Source: Lachnospiraceae bacterium
GTDB taxonomy: Bacteria > Bacillota_A > Clostridia > Lachnospirales > Lachnospiraceae
DNA length: 15,847 nucleotides
Direction: 5' to 3'
Assembly: GCA_009774465.1 (NCBI GenBank)
Contig: VSNT01000092.1
Span: forward strand, 1-15,847
The notes under the pieces were generated by a model that was not told where the DNA came from, searched no databases, and saw only the letters and a program-made list of their open reading frames with translations. This document shows positions 7,495 to 14,157 of the stretch, piece by piece (the first letter of the stretch is position 1; each line of letters opens with the position of its first letter). The translations under genes and the position numbers were made by a program.

Positions 7495-7523
7495 TTGACA
7501 TTGACAAATGAATATAGTATTAT
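7495..7523 (+). promoter_or_regulatory. Sigma-A type promoter of the CDF exporter gene
   Basis: Perfect -35 TTGACA (7495-7500), 17-base spacer, -10 TATTAT (7518-7523). The start site should be near 7530, giving an untranslated leader of about 104 bases before ATG 7634. The -35 sequence is repeated as a second TTGACA at 7501-7506, which would place no good -10 at the right distance. Confidence 0.75.
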
Positions 7524-7531
7524 CATAAGAA

Positions 7532-7609
7532 TTTATGTTGACATCGGACAGTACGCTTTGCGGAACTGTCCTTATATTTACTATAGGGATGTCTTAAAGC
7601 CCGGCATCC
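7532..7609 (+). promoter_or_regulatory. Structured 5' leader of the CDF gene, candidate cis-regulatory RNA
   Basis: The leader can form an outer helix GACATC/GATGTC (7540-7545 with 7588-7593), extended by TTTA/TAAA (7532-7535 with 7595-7598). Inside it is a strong hairpin GGACAGT/ACTGTCC (7546-7552 with 7565-7571). A competing hairpin GGATG/CATCC (7587-7591 with 7605-7609) would break the outer helix. Such alternatives are typical of riboswitches, but the sequence does not match the NiCo (czcD) or yybP-ykoY elements as I know them. Function is inference. Confidence 0.4.
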
Positions 7610-7633
7610 ATTGTTTTATGAAAGGGGATTATC

Positions 7634-8569
7634 ATGGAACGTTCAGTTAATGGAAACGAACACACTTATATGGAAGATCAGAAGCTTGCCATGCGGGTTT
7701 CCAGTGTCAGTATTTTTGTAAATATATCACTTTCTTTATTTAAGCTGCTGGCCGGCATTATTGCTCACTCCGGCGCAATGATTTCAGATGCCATACACTC
7801 AGCTTCCGATGTATTCAGTACCTTTATTGTGATTGTCGGCGTGCGGATGTCAAACAAAACCTCCGACCACGACCACCAGTATGGACATGAACGCCTGGAA
7901 TGCGTATCCTCCATAATTTTATCAGGTCTTTTGCTTGCAACCGGCGTAGGAATAGGCATCAGCGGAATTCAGAATATTCTTGCCGGCACTTCAGGAGAAA
8001 GTCTGGCAATCCCCGGCCTTCTGGCACTTGTTGCCGCCATTTTATCCCTTGTTGTAAAAGAATGGATGTTTTGGTATACCAGAGCCGCCGCCAAAAAAAT
8101 CAATTCCGGCGCCTTGATGGCCGACGCCTGGCATCACCGCTCCGACGCCCTTTCTTCTATCGGCGCTTTTATCGGTATTTTAGGTGCAAGGCTTGGCTTT
8201 CCCGTTCTTGATCCTATTGCCAGTGTAGCTATCTGCCTTTTCATTATAAAAGCCGCAGTTGATATTTTTAAAGATGCCATAGACAAGATGGTGGATCATT
8301 CCTGTGATGACGCAACTGTAGAGCAGATGAATCAGGTCATTGCCGCTATTTCCGGGGTAGAGCGCATTGATCTGATCCGCACCAGATTATTTGGTTCAAA
8401 AATTTATGTGGATATTGAGATTTCAGTAAACGGAGAACTTTCCTTAAACAAAGCTCATGCAATTGCTGAGGAAGTACATCTTTCCATTGAAAAAGAATTT
8501 CCTCATGTAAAACACTGCATGGTGCATGTAAACCCTTTTGACGGGGAAGAAAAAGACATTGACTTGTAA
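7634..8569 (+). CDS. Cation diffusion facilitator (CDF) family metal exporter
   Basis: CDF proteins are proton-coupled antiporters that export divalent metals across the cell membrane. The 311 residues hold about six membrane helices (roughly 25-220) and a cytoplasmic C-terminal metal-binding domain (about 225-305). The transport site appears as His55/Asp59 in helix 2 (SDAIHSASD) and His167/Asp171 in helix 5 (AWHHRSDALSS). This His2Asp2 set is typical of zinc-type transporters, unlike the Asp-x3-Asp of YiiP helix 2. The loop DHDHQYGHERLE (78-89) and C-terminal His294 and His298 are also conserved in the family. AAAGGGG lies six bases before the ATG. It is controlled by the promoter and leader upstream. 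Zinc or cobalt as substrate is inference from the site residues. Confidence 0.92.
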   Translation: MERSVNGNEHTYMEDQKLAMRVSSVSIFVNISLSLFKLLAGIIAHSGAMISDAIHSASDVFSTFIVIVGVRMSNKTSDHDHQYGHERLECVSSIILSGLLLATGVGIGISGIQNILAGTSGESLAIPGLLALVAAILSLVVKEWMFWYTRAAAKKINSGALMADAWHHRSDALSSIGAFIGILGARLGFPVLDPIASVAICLFIIKAAVDIFKDAIDKMVDHSCDDATVEQMNQVIAAISGVERIDLIRTRLFGSKIYVDIEISVNGELSLNKAHAIAEEVHLSIEKEFPHVKHCMVHVNPFDGEEKDIDL

Positions 8570-8587
8570 TACCTAAACTATTATAAT
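8559..8587 (+). promoter_or_regulatory. tRNA-Ser promoter overlapping the CDF stop codon
   Basis: The -35 TTGACT (8559-8564) is formed by the last codons of the CDF gene, and a perfect -10 TATAAT (8582-8587) follows after 17 bases. Transcription would start near 8594, about eight bases before the mature tRNA. The tRNA thus has a strong promoter of its own. Confidence 0.75.
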
Positions 8588-8601
8588 AAAAAAAGTTTTA
8601 G

Positions 8602-8687
8602 GGAGTCGTATCGAAGCGGTCATAACGGGGCGCACTCGAAATGCGTTAGCCCTCCGGGGCTCGAGGGTTCGAATCCCTCCGACTCCG
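8602..8687 (+). tRNA. tRNA-Ser, anticodon CGA
   Basis: The acceptor stem GGAGTCG (8602-8608) pairs with CGACTCC (8680-8686), with discriminator G at 8687. The anticodon arm is GCGCA-CTCGAAA-TGCGT, placing CGA at 8637-8639, which reads UCG serine codons. The long variable arm (AGCCC...GGGCT) is the mark of a class II tRNA such as serine. The T arm is GAGGG-TTCGAAT-CCCTC. No CCA is encoded, so the tail must be added after transcription. It stands alone, not in a tRNA array. Confidence 0.96.
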
Positions 8688-8693
8688 CTGTTA

Positions 8694-8727
8694 AAAAGCC
8701 GGCAGAATATTTATTCTGTCGGCTTTT
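8694..8727. terminator. Bidirectional terminator shared by tRNA-Ser and yitT
   Basis: A 15-pair stem, including four A-T pairs at the base and one G-T wobble, closes a four-base loop (8709-8712). The A-run and T-run at its two ends give a U-tract in both directions. On the minus strand the last yitT codons and its stop (8713-8711) lie inside the hairpin. Confidence 0.8.
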
Positions 8728-9571
8728 GATAAAACCTCCCTGACAGCTCTTCTGTTCTTAATGCATTTACAAAAGCCTTCCCGTCTACTTCCTTCACAGC
8801 ACGGATGACCTTTTTGCTTTCCTCCTTGGACACCACTGAATATACGATATCTCTTTCATGCTGTTCATAAGAACCTTTTCCCTCCAATATCGTTGCCCCA
8901 TGCATACTGACGGTATTAATTGCCTTACATACCTCTTTAGGCTTATTGGTGACAATAAACAAGGTCTGCTTCTGATATCTGGTGTAAATCATGTGTAAAA
9001 TCTGGGTGGACGCATACTGATATATAATGGAATATAAAGCTTTATCCCACCCAAACAACATACCTGCTGCAAAAAGAATCAATACATTAAACCCTAAAAT
9101 AAAATTCCAGGAATCCACTCCTTTTTTCTCTGAAAGAAAAATTGCAATGAAATCCGTGCCGCCGGTTGTTGCATTCATCATCAGGCATAAGCTGATAATA
9201 AATCCATTGATCATTCCGCCAAATATACTGATCAGCAGTATGTCATAGGTAATAACAAAACCCGGTATGACATCTGTCAATACACCGGTCAGCACAATCA
9301 TCAGACAGGAATACAGGGTAAACTTTTTCCCTATAAAACGGAATCCAATATAAATTGGAACCATGTTAAGCAGCAAATTTACCACCGTGTAGGGAACTGA
9401 CACATTGAGAAAACGTTCTGTAATAGCCTGTATTAATATGGTAAGCCCTGTGGCGCCGCCCGGGTAAAGTCCTCCGGCTCTGACAAAAGTTTTGATATTC
9501 ACTGCCATAATCACAGAAGCTATACAGATTACAATAATTCTCTTTCCATCCTTTTTTATATTAAATTGCAT
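8711..9571 (-). CDS. YitT family membrane protein
   Basis: The 286 residues carry an N-terminal YitT membrane domain (DUF161; about five helices between residues 10 and 195) and a soluble C-terminal DUF2179 domain (about 205-275) with the LFIVTNKPKEV and GATILEGKGSY stretches of that family. Typical motifs are AGGLYPGGATG in the first loop and NATTGGTDFIA near the third helix. I chose ATG 9571, with AAGGA seven bases upstream; a TTG seven codons earlier is less likely. The transported compound of this family is not established. It is expressed from the divergent promoter at 9682-9710 and ends in the shared terminator. Confidence 0.93.
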   Translation of the reverse strand: MQFNIKKDGKRIIVICIASVIMAVNIKTFVRAGGLYPGGATGLTILIQAITERFLNVSVPYTVVNLLLNMVPIYIGFRFIGKKFTLYSCLMIVLTGVLTDVIPGFVITYDILLISIFGGMINGFIISLCLMMNATTGGTDFIAIFLSEKKGVDSWNFILGFNVLILFAAGMLFGWDKALYSIIYQYASTQILHMIYTRYQKQTLFIVTNKPKEVCKAINTVSMHGATILEGKGSYEQHERDIVYSVVSKEESKKVIRAVKEVDGKAFVNALRTEELSGRFYQKPTE

Positions 9572-9681
9572 GTCCAAATCCTTCCCTTCCAATTAATTTT
9601 ATCTTTTATCCCAGCCTTATGGCAGCCCACCATATGCTTATATCAATATAAATAAATACAACCCATAATTTCCCAAAAAGA

Positions 9682-9710
9682 ATTATAACATATCTTTCCT
9701 TATTAGTAAA
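9682..9710 (-). promoter_or_regulatory. Promoter of yitT
   Basis: On the minus strand, -35 TTTACT (9710-9705), 17-base spacer, extended -10 TGTTATAAT with TATAAT at 9687-9682. The start site near 9675 leaves a leader of about 104 bases before ATG 9571, in which I see no strong structure. Confidence 0.6.
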
Positions 9711-9721
9711 AATATCATTGA

Positions 9722-9750
9722 TTGAAATAACCAATGCCGGATGATATAAT
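9722..9750 (+). promoter_or_regulatory. Promoter of the DUF2971 gene
   Basis: The -35 TTGAAA (9722-9727, five of six consensus bases) is followed by 17 bases and an extended -10 TGATATAAT with TATAAT at 9745-9750. Transcription should start near 9757. That excludes the upstream ATG at 9734 as a start codon of the gene. The two divergent promoters are separated by only 11 bases. Confidence 0.7.
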
Positions 9751-9788
9751 CAAAAACGGAAATAGACTAAATTTTCATCTGGTATTAT

Positions 9789-9794
9789 GGAGGA
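9789..9794 (+). promoter_or_regulatory. Shine-Dalgarno site fixing the DUF2971 start
   Basis: GGAGGA lies five bases before ATG 9800. It is the strongest ribosome site in the window and settles the start of the gene. Confidence 0.8.
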
Positions 9795-9799
9795 AATAT

Positions 9800-10621
9800 A
9801 TGCTGTATCACTATACTAATTTTGCCGCTTTTGATGGAATTATCCGTTGCGCGGAGCTGCGGCTTAACAATATTCTTAACATGAACGATGCTTCTGAAAT
9901 GAGGCTGTTTATGAATGGTATCTGCAATGCTGTGCTGGAAAAATTAAAGCTGGATGAAGAAAACGAAAAGCTAAAGAAAACAAAAAGCTTTTTTCAGAAA
10001 GAAATGGCGGAGGAATTTCACTATTCCGCCTATGCCGCCTGCTTTTCAAAATACAGAGATGACGCCGCCCAGTGGGACAGGTATGGGAACTCCGGTCAGG
10101 GTGTGTGTATTGCATTTCATGAAGCGCTGATCCAGAAAATGATGGGAGGCGTTGTGTCCTTACAGGAAGTATATTATCAGGAAGATATGCATGAGCACCC
10201 TCTGGTAGACGAATTTTACAGGCTGATTAAAGAATCAAAAAAGGTTGCCGACATTCTGCCTGCACTGCAGAATCTTATGAATGACGCATGGGTGCAGTCG
10301 GCAGCTTTTAAGCATCCTTCCTTTGCCAGCGAACGGGAATACCGGTTAGTGGTCTCTCCCTTTATCTCCAACGAATTTGCAGTGGAGCCAAAATATCATG
10401 TTTCTATGGGGCGGATCAAAAAGTACTATCCCCTTGATTTGACCAGAATGTGCAGCAGATTAAATATGCATTTATCTGATCTGGTAGGCGAAATCATTAT
10501 CGGCCCCACCTCCTCCCAGTCTCTGCCTATTTTACAGGATTATCTGGTAGACTGCGGCCTGACTGTGTTGAAAGACAGAATCAGCATGTCAAGCTGCCCG
10601 TTACGGAAACCAACTACCTGA
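9800..10621 (+). CDS. DUF2971 family protein
   Basis: The 273-residue soluble protein shows the DUF2971 landmarks: an N-terminal LYHYT (2-6), the NDASE stretch (29-33) that corresponds to the family's Asn-Asp-x-x-Glu motif, a central block with ACFSKYRDDAAQWDRYG (80-96) and GVCIAF, then ASEREYRLV (176-184) and IIIGPT (232-237). Function of the family is not established. The opening His-Tyr-Thr resembles the NAD-binding start of DarT-like ADP-ribosyltransferases, but that link is inference. There is no signal peptide or membrane helix. The gene is monocistronic, with its own promoter upstream and a terminator downstream, and none of its neighbours is an obvious partner. Confidence 0.88.
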   Translation: MLYHYTNFAAFDGIIRCAELRLNNILNMNDASEMRLFMNGICNAVLEKLKLDEENEKLKKTKSFFQKEMAEEFHYSAYAACFSKYRDDAAQWDRYGNSGQGVCIAFHEALIQKMMGGVVSLQEVYYQEDMHEHPLVDEFYRLIKESKKVADILPALQNLMNDAWVQSAAFKHPSFASEREYRLVVSPFISNEFAVEPKYHVSMGRIKKYYPLDLTRMCSRLNMHLSDLVGEIIIGPTSSQSLPILQDYLVDCGLTVLKDRISMSSCPLRKPTT

Positions 10622-10677
10622 TCTTTTTATTTGGCAGATGCCAATTTCTGTCCGGCTTTATAACCCATTTTTGTGTT

Positions 10678-10711
10678 AAAAAGCCTCCGGCTTTCCATCT
10701 GCCGGAGGCTT
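10678..10711. terminator. Strong terminator, mainly for the leftward lipoprotein operon
   Basis: AAGCCTCCGGC (10681-10691) and GCCGGAGGCTT (10701-10711) form a perfect 11-pair stem with a nine-base loop. On the minus strand it is followed by a U5 run (10682-10678), ending the transcript of the gene at 10752-11495. On the plus strand the tail is TTAATTATT, so it may also stop DUF2971 transcription. Confidence 0.85.
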
Positions 10712-10751
10712 AATTATTACTGAAAATCCATGATTTATCAGGTTCTGTTAC

Positions 10752-11495
10752 TTATTTCACTGTCACGGAAGTGATGTGGGGATTTACTCCCTCATACCAG
10801 TATAAAAATCCTTCCATGTCCACAGTATCGCCAATATTTAATGATTTTACTGCATTGTAAACATCTGTTGTATTGTCACACAGATAAGATTCAACTGTAA
10901 AGGTATAAGTTTCTCCATTCAGTGAAACATTGAAATACAAGTCGTCCCCATCCTGGCCTGAACCATCCCAGGAATACAGAAATGCCACGTCATTTCCGTC
11001 TGCATCCTGACCTGCCGCTTCAACAGTCATTCCTTTAAATGCAACAAACTTATTCTGATGATTAATCAAATCGTCTGTTCCAAGTAAAGATGTAACATCT
11101 TCCGCCTGGGCAACGTAATTTCCATCTTCGATTTCAAATGTGGCATCAATAACCTCAACTTCACCGGACCATTCCGCCTTATACCCGGTAACTTTGATCT
11201 TGGTTCCCTGTGTCAGCTTCGCGTAGTCTTCCTCAGAACATGCCATGTTATACAGGAAATAGCCGCCATCCTTATCCTGGGTATAAACAGTCGCCTGATT
11301 CTCCCACCAGGACTGCTTTGCCTGCACATATGTTTCAATTACTACTTCCGAATCCAACGCCGCCGCAACATATTCCTCATATGTCATAACGCCTTCTGAC
11401 TTGGCATCTGCTCCATCACCACCATCTTTGGAACCGCATCCTGCAAATGCAAATACCAGTGCAGCAACTAAAAGTAACGATGTAAACTTTTTCAT
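10752..11495 (-). CDS. Small lipoprotein with two OB-fold-like domains
   Basis: The 247-residue product begins with a lipoprotein signal: a basic start, a hydrophobic core and FAGC with the lipidated Cys20 (Phe at -3 is less usual than Leu). An acidic Gly-rich linker leads to two similar halves, each ending in a strand pattern of the OB-fold type: GTKIKVTGYKAEW...EVIDATFEIEDG (about 96-125) and GDTVDMEGFLYWYEG...PHITSVTVK (about 222-247). This suggests an internal duplication. I know the general type from Lachnospiraceae but no function. It follows the sugar-binding protein gene with a 103-base gap that holds its own promoter. A surface or binding accessory role is inference. Confidence 0.75.
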   Translation of the reverse strand: MKKFTSLLLVAALVFAFAGCGSKDGGDGADAKSEGVMTYEEYVAAALDSEVVIETYVQAKQSWWENQATVYTQDKDGGYFLYNMACSEEDYAKLTQGTKIKVTGYKAEWSGEVEVIDATFEIEDGNYVAQAEDVTSLLGTDDLINHQNKFVAFKGMTVEAAGQDADGNDVAFLYSWDGSGQDGDDLYFNVSLNGETYTFTVESYLCDNTTDVYNAVKSLNIGDTVDMEGFLYWYEGVNPHITSVTVK

Positions 11496-11561
11496 TTTCC
11501 CTCATTTCCTCCATTTCGAAGTGCATCATTATGTAGTTAACAAATCTTTAATATCGAAATA

Positions 11562-11589
11562 ATTATACATGAATTTTCCAATAAATCAA
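11562..11589 (-). promoter_or_regulatory. Promoter of the OB-fold lipoprotein gene
   Basis: On the minus strand, -35 TTGATT (11589-11584), 16-base spacer, perfect -10 TATAAT (11567-11562). It lies between the solute-binding protein stop and the lipoprotein start. No terminator hairpin is seen in the gap, so read-through from the ABC operon is also possible. Confidence 0.6.
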
Positions 11590-11598
11590 TAGTAGTTA

Positions 11599-13206
11599 TT
11601 ACTCATTTCTTTTCTGTTTTACTTTAAGGCTGACCACATATATAATAATAAACACCCATGCCCCTGCCAGTACGGATAAAAGAATTACTGCTGTTTTGGG
11701 CAGTTTTCCCAGGTCGGCCTTACCGGAAGAAGCACTGCCGCTCTGCCCGGCCAGCTGATCCAGACGGTATAAGGATCTGGTATCTTCATATAATTTTTCC
11801 AAATAAGCATCATTGACCTTTTGCCCTCTTCTGACAGATTTCACCGTATTTTCAATCAGTCCCCCGGCTGCATCTCTAAGAGACGCCGAACCGTTAAAAA
11901 CCGGAGTGACAAATGTATACTCCACATTATCAAGCAGCAACTGAGCAGCCTTTATTTTCACCTCATAATGCTCCTCATTGTCTTCCCCGCATCTGGCCAG
12001 ATAGTCCTGATACTCTGCCGACTGCTGTGCCTTTAACGTTACAGGCACATATCCTTCCGTTTCCGAATAGGCAATCTGAACCTCATTGGTCAGCAAATAC
12101 TGCATAAATAGCCAAGATGCCAAAACCTCCTGAGAATCGCTTTTATTAAAAATGCACAAAGAAGGCCCCTGGGATATCATCCTGGGATGCTCTGTATCAA
12201 ACTGCGGAATTTTCATAACCACAGTTTCAAATTCTACCAGCTTGTCTTCACTGATATCAAGCAGCGGCGCATTTGTCCCCATCCATGTGGCTCCCGCCGT
12301 AGAATCTATGGCAAAAATACACTGACCGGCATTTAAAAGGTTGGCCGGATAACTGGATATTTTAAAGGTGGAAAAGGCTCCCGTCTGCGCATGTTCCGCA
12401 ATGGTAAAAAGCAGCTCCCTGGCAGTATCATTAAAAAGAAGAATATCCCCATCTTCTGTGGAATATCCGGCATTTTTCTGGTGCAGCATCTGAATCATCA
12501 TATTATCGGTGGATTTATAAATAAAAGGAATCATCACCTTCTGTCCATTTACCAGATAATTTCCTGCCGCATCCTGTGCCATAGCCGCCTCAGAGACCTC
12601 CCAGATAAAATCCCATGTAAGTTCCTCAGGCAGTGTATACCCCAGCTTTTCCACATAGGTTTTATTTATATAACAGGCTTCTGTGGAACGCATATAGGGC
12701 AGTGCATAGTAATGCCCGCCAAAAGAGCATTCCTCCAAAAACTGGGGAATGATTTCCGAGACGGAAGGAGAGTCAAATAATACCTTATTTCCTCCAAGCC
12801 CATAGGATTCATCCGCTGCCAGTTCCTCCAATGGCACAACAACATTGGTTCCTGTCAGATAGGTTGCTATATGATCTGGATAAGTAATGCACACATTGGG
12901 CGTGGTATTGGTTGCAATATTTGTTATCACATCATTATAAATTTTTCCATAATCTGTATACAGCCTTAAATTTACGGTTATATTGGGATAAAGCTTTTCA
13001 AAATCAGCAATCGCCTGTTCATAAATTGCAGTCTGGGTTTTATTGGTATCATTTTTTGCCCAAAAAGTGATTTCATATTCTCTTGTCAGGTCAAATTCCT
13101 CAGGCATGATAAAGGCTTCCATCCCCTTTGAGCCATGACAGCCGGTAAGTGCAAGCAAACCCGCCGCAAGCACTATCCCAAAAAACACACGTATTTTTTT
13201 CTTCAC
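11599..13206 (-). CDS. ABC transporter solute-binding lipoprotein with C-terminal membrane helix
   Basis: This is the extracellular sugar-binding subunit of the transporter. The 535 residues start with a lipoprotein signal and lipobox LTGC (Cys23). The mature part follows the family 1 (MalE/UgpB-like) pattern: ITFWAKNDTN, EKLYPNITVNLRLY (about 73-86), PNVCITYPDH and ALPYMRSTEACYINKTYVEKLG (about 165-190). After a Ser/Gly-rich linker a single membrane helix (about 505-527) ends in a basic KVKQKRNE tail. Such a helix is absent from ordinary binding proteins and would give a second anchor. Start is GTG 13206 with GGAGGG upstream, overlapping the permease stop (GTGA). The ligand cannot be told. 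Confidence 0.9.
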   Translation of the reverse strand: MKKKIRVFFGIVLAAGLLALTGCHGSKGMEAFIMPEEFDLTREYEITFWAKNDTNKTQTAIYEQAIADFEKLYPNITVNLRLYTDYGKIYNDVITNIATNTTPNVCITYPDHIATYLTGTNVVVPLEELAADESYGLGGNKVLFDSPSVSEIIPQFLEECSFGGHYYALPYMRSTEACYINKTYVEKLGYTLPEELTWDFIWEVSEAAMAQDAAGNYLVNGQKVMIPFIYKSTDNMMIQMLHQKNAGYSTEDGDILLFNDTARELLFTIAEHAQTGAFSTFKISSYPANLLNAGQCIFAIDSTAGATWMGTNAPLLDISEDKLVEFETVVMKIPQFDTEHPRMISQGPSLCIFNKSDSQEVLASWLFMQYLLTNEVQIAYSETEGYVPVTLKAQQSAEYQDYLARCGEDNEEHYEVKIKAAQLLLDNVEYTFVTPVFNGSASLRDAAGGLIENTVKSVRRGQKVNDAYLEKLYEDTRSLYRLDQLAGQSGSASSGKADLGKLPKTAVILLSVLAGAWVFIIIYVVSLKVKQKRNE

Positions 13207-14078
13207 CCCTTCATCCCTCCTCTGGAAACTCCGGCCATAACCTTCTTCCTGAAAATCAAAAACAGTACAATAAGGGGAGCTGAAATCACTACCACAGCCG
13301 CCATCATCGCCGGAATATTTTCACGTCCAAATCCATTTTCCCGAATCTCCTGAATTCCATTTGACACCAGATAATAATTTTCATCATCTGTAATCAGCCG
13401 GGGCCACACATAGGAATTCCAACATTCAATCACCTTTAATATGGTGATGGTAATCAAGGTGGGCTTTGATATGGGTATCATAACCTTAAACAGGTATTTT
13501 AAGTCGGAAGTTCCGTCAACCTTCGCCGCATAATAAAGCCCATCCGGTATCTGTTCAAAATTTTCTTTTAAAAGATAAATATAAAATACAGAAGTAATGG
13601 AGGGCAGTATCAACCCTGAGAACGTGTTTCTCATATCCAGATTGGTAATCGTCACAAAATTTGTGATAATTACCAGTTCATTGGGAATCATCATCAGGGA
13701 AAGAAAAAGCACAAACACAAGATTTTTCCCCTTAAACTCCAGACGTGCAAAGGCAAATGCCGCAAGCGTTATCACCACCAGCATAATTCCTGTTGTCACA
13801 AGGGTAAATAAAACGGTATTTGCAAAATACCTTCCAAGAGGCACCGTTGTAAACGCATCTGCATAATTCTGCAGAGTAGGAGACAAAGTAAAAAACTTAG
13901 GGATATACTCTGAATTATAGGAGCCATAGCTTTTTATGGAAGTCAAAACCATCCAGTAAAAAGGAAATAAAACAACCACTGCCCATAAAATCAGAAAGAA
14001 ATAAGTAATTGTATTGGCAATTCTTTTGCGGGTTTTCGCATTCTTTTCAATTTTTCCGTAATCTGTTAATTTATCCAT
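13203..14078 (-). CDS. Carbohydrate ABC transporter permease, MalG type
   Basis: One of two inner-membrane subunits of the sugar transporter. The protein has 291 residues from ATG 14078, which has GGGAG five bases upstream; ATG 14090 in the same frame is possible. Six membrane helices are expected, the first at about 22-46 (LWAVVVLFPFYWMVL). The cytoplasmic EAA loop that docks the ATPase reads YYAAKVDGTSDLKYLFKVMI followed by PISKP (around residues 180-205), as usual in MalG. It overlaps the binding protein by four bases and lies about 70 bases after the other permease, with a hairpin in the gap. Confidence 0.93.
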   Translation of the reverse strand: MDKLTDYGKIEKNAKTRKRIANTITYFFLILWAVVVLFPFYWMVLTSIKSYGSYNSEYIPKFFTLSPTLQNYADAFTTVPLGRYFANTVLFTLVTTGIMLVVITLAAFAFARLEFKGKNLVFVLFLSLMMIPNELVIITNFVTITNLDMRNTFSGLILPSITSVFYIYLLKENFEQIPDGLYYAAKVDGTSDLKYLFKVMIPISKPTLITITILKVIECWNSYVWPRLITDDENYYLVSNGIQEIRENGFGRENIPAMMAAVVVISAPLIVLFLIFRKKVMAGVSRGGMKG

Positions 14079-14092
14079 ACCTGCTCCCATCT

Positions 14093-14125
14093 GCCTGCCT
14101 TAGCGGGCACTTGAATCAGGCAGGC
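14093..14125 (-). other. Hairpin between the two permease genes
   Basis: AGGCAGGC (14118-14125) and GCCTGCCT (14093-14100) form a perfect eight-pair GC-rich stem with a 17-base loop. In the transcript it lies just upstream of the MalG-type start codons (14090 and 14078). A second partly exclusive hairpin uses CAGG...CCTG (14121-14147). There is no U-run, so it is not a terminator; an effect on mRNA stability or translation is inference. Confidence 0.5.
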
Positions 14126-14157
14126 TGAAAGTGATTTCCTTCAACCTGAACCTCTGC

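Noticed and set aside
7532..7609. NiCo (czcD) or yybP-ykoY riboswitch
   Set aside because: The leader is in the right place but I cannot find the conserved core sequences of either class, so I report only a structured leader.
10633..10646. Small palindrome TTGGCAGATGCCAA after DUF2971
   Set aside because: Short stem with a two-base loop and no T-run directly after it; the stronger hairpin at 10681-10711 explains termination.
12391..12780. 129-codon open frame on the plus strand
   Set aside because: It lies antisense within the solute-binding protein gene, with no ribosome site and an improbable composition; a shadow frame.
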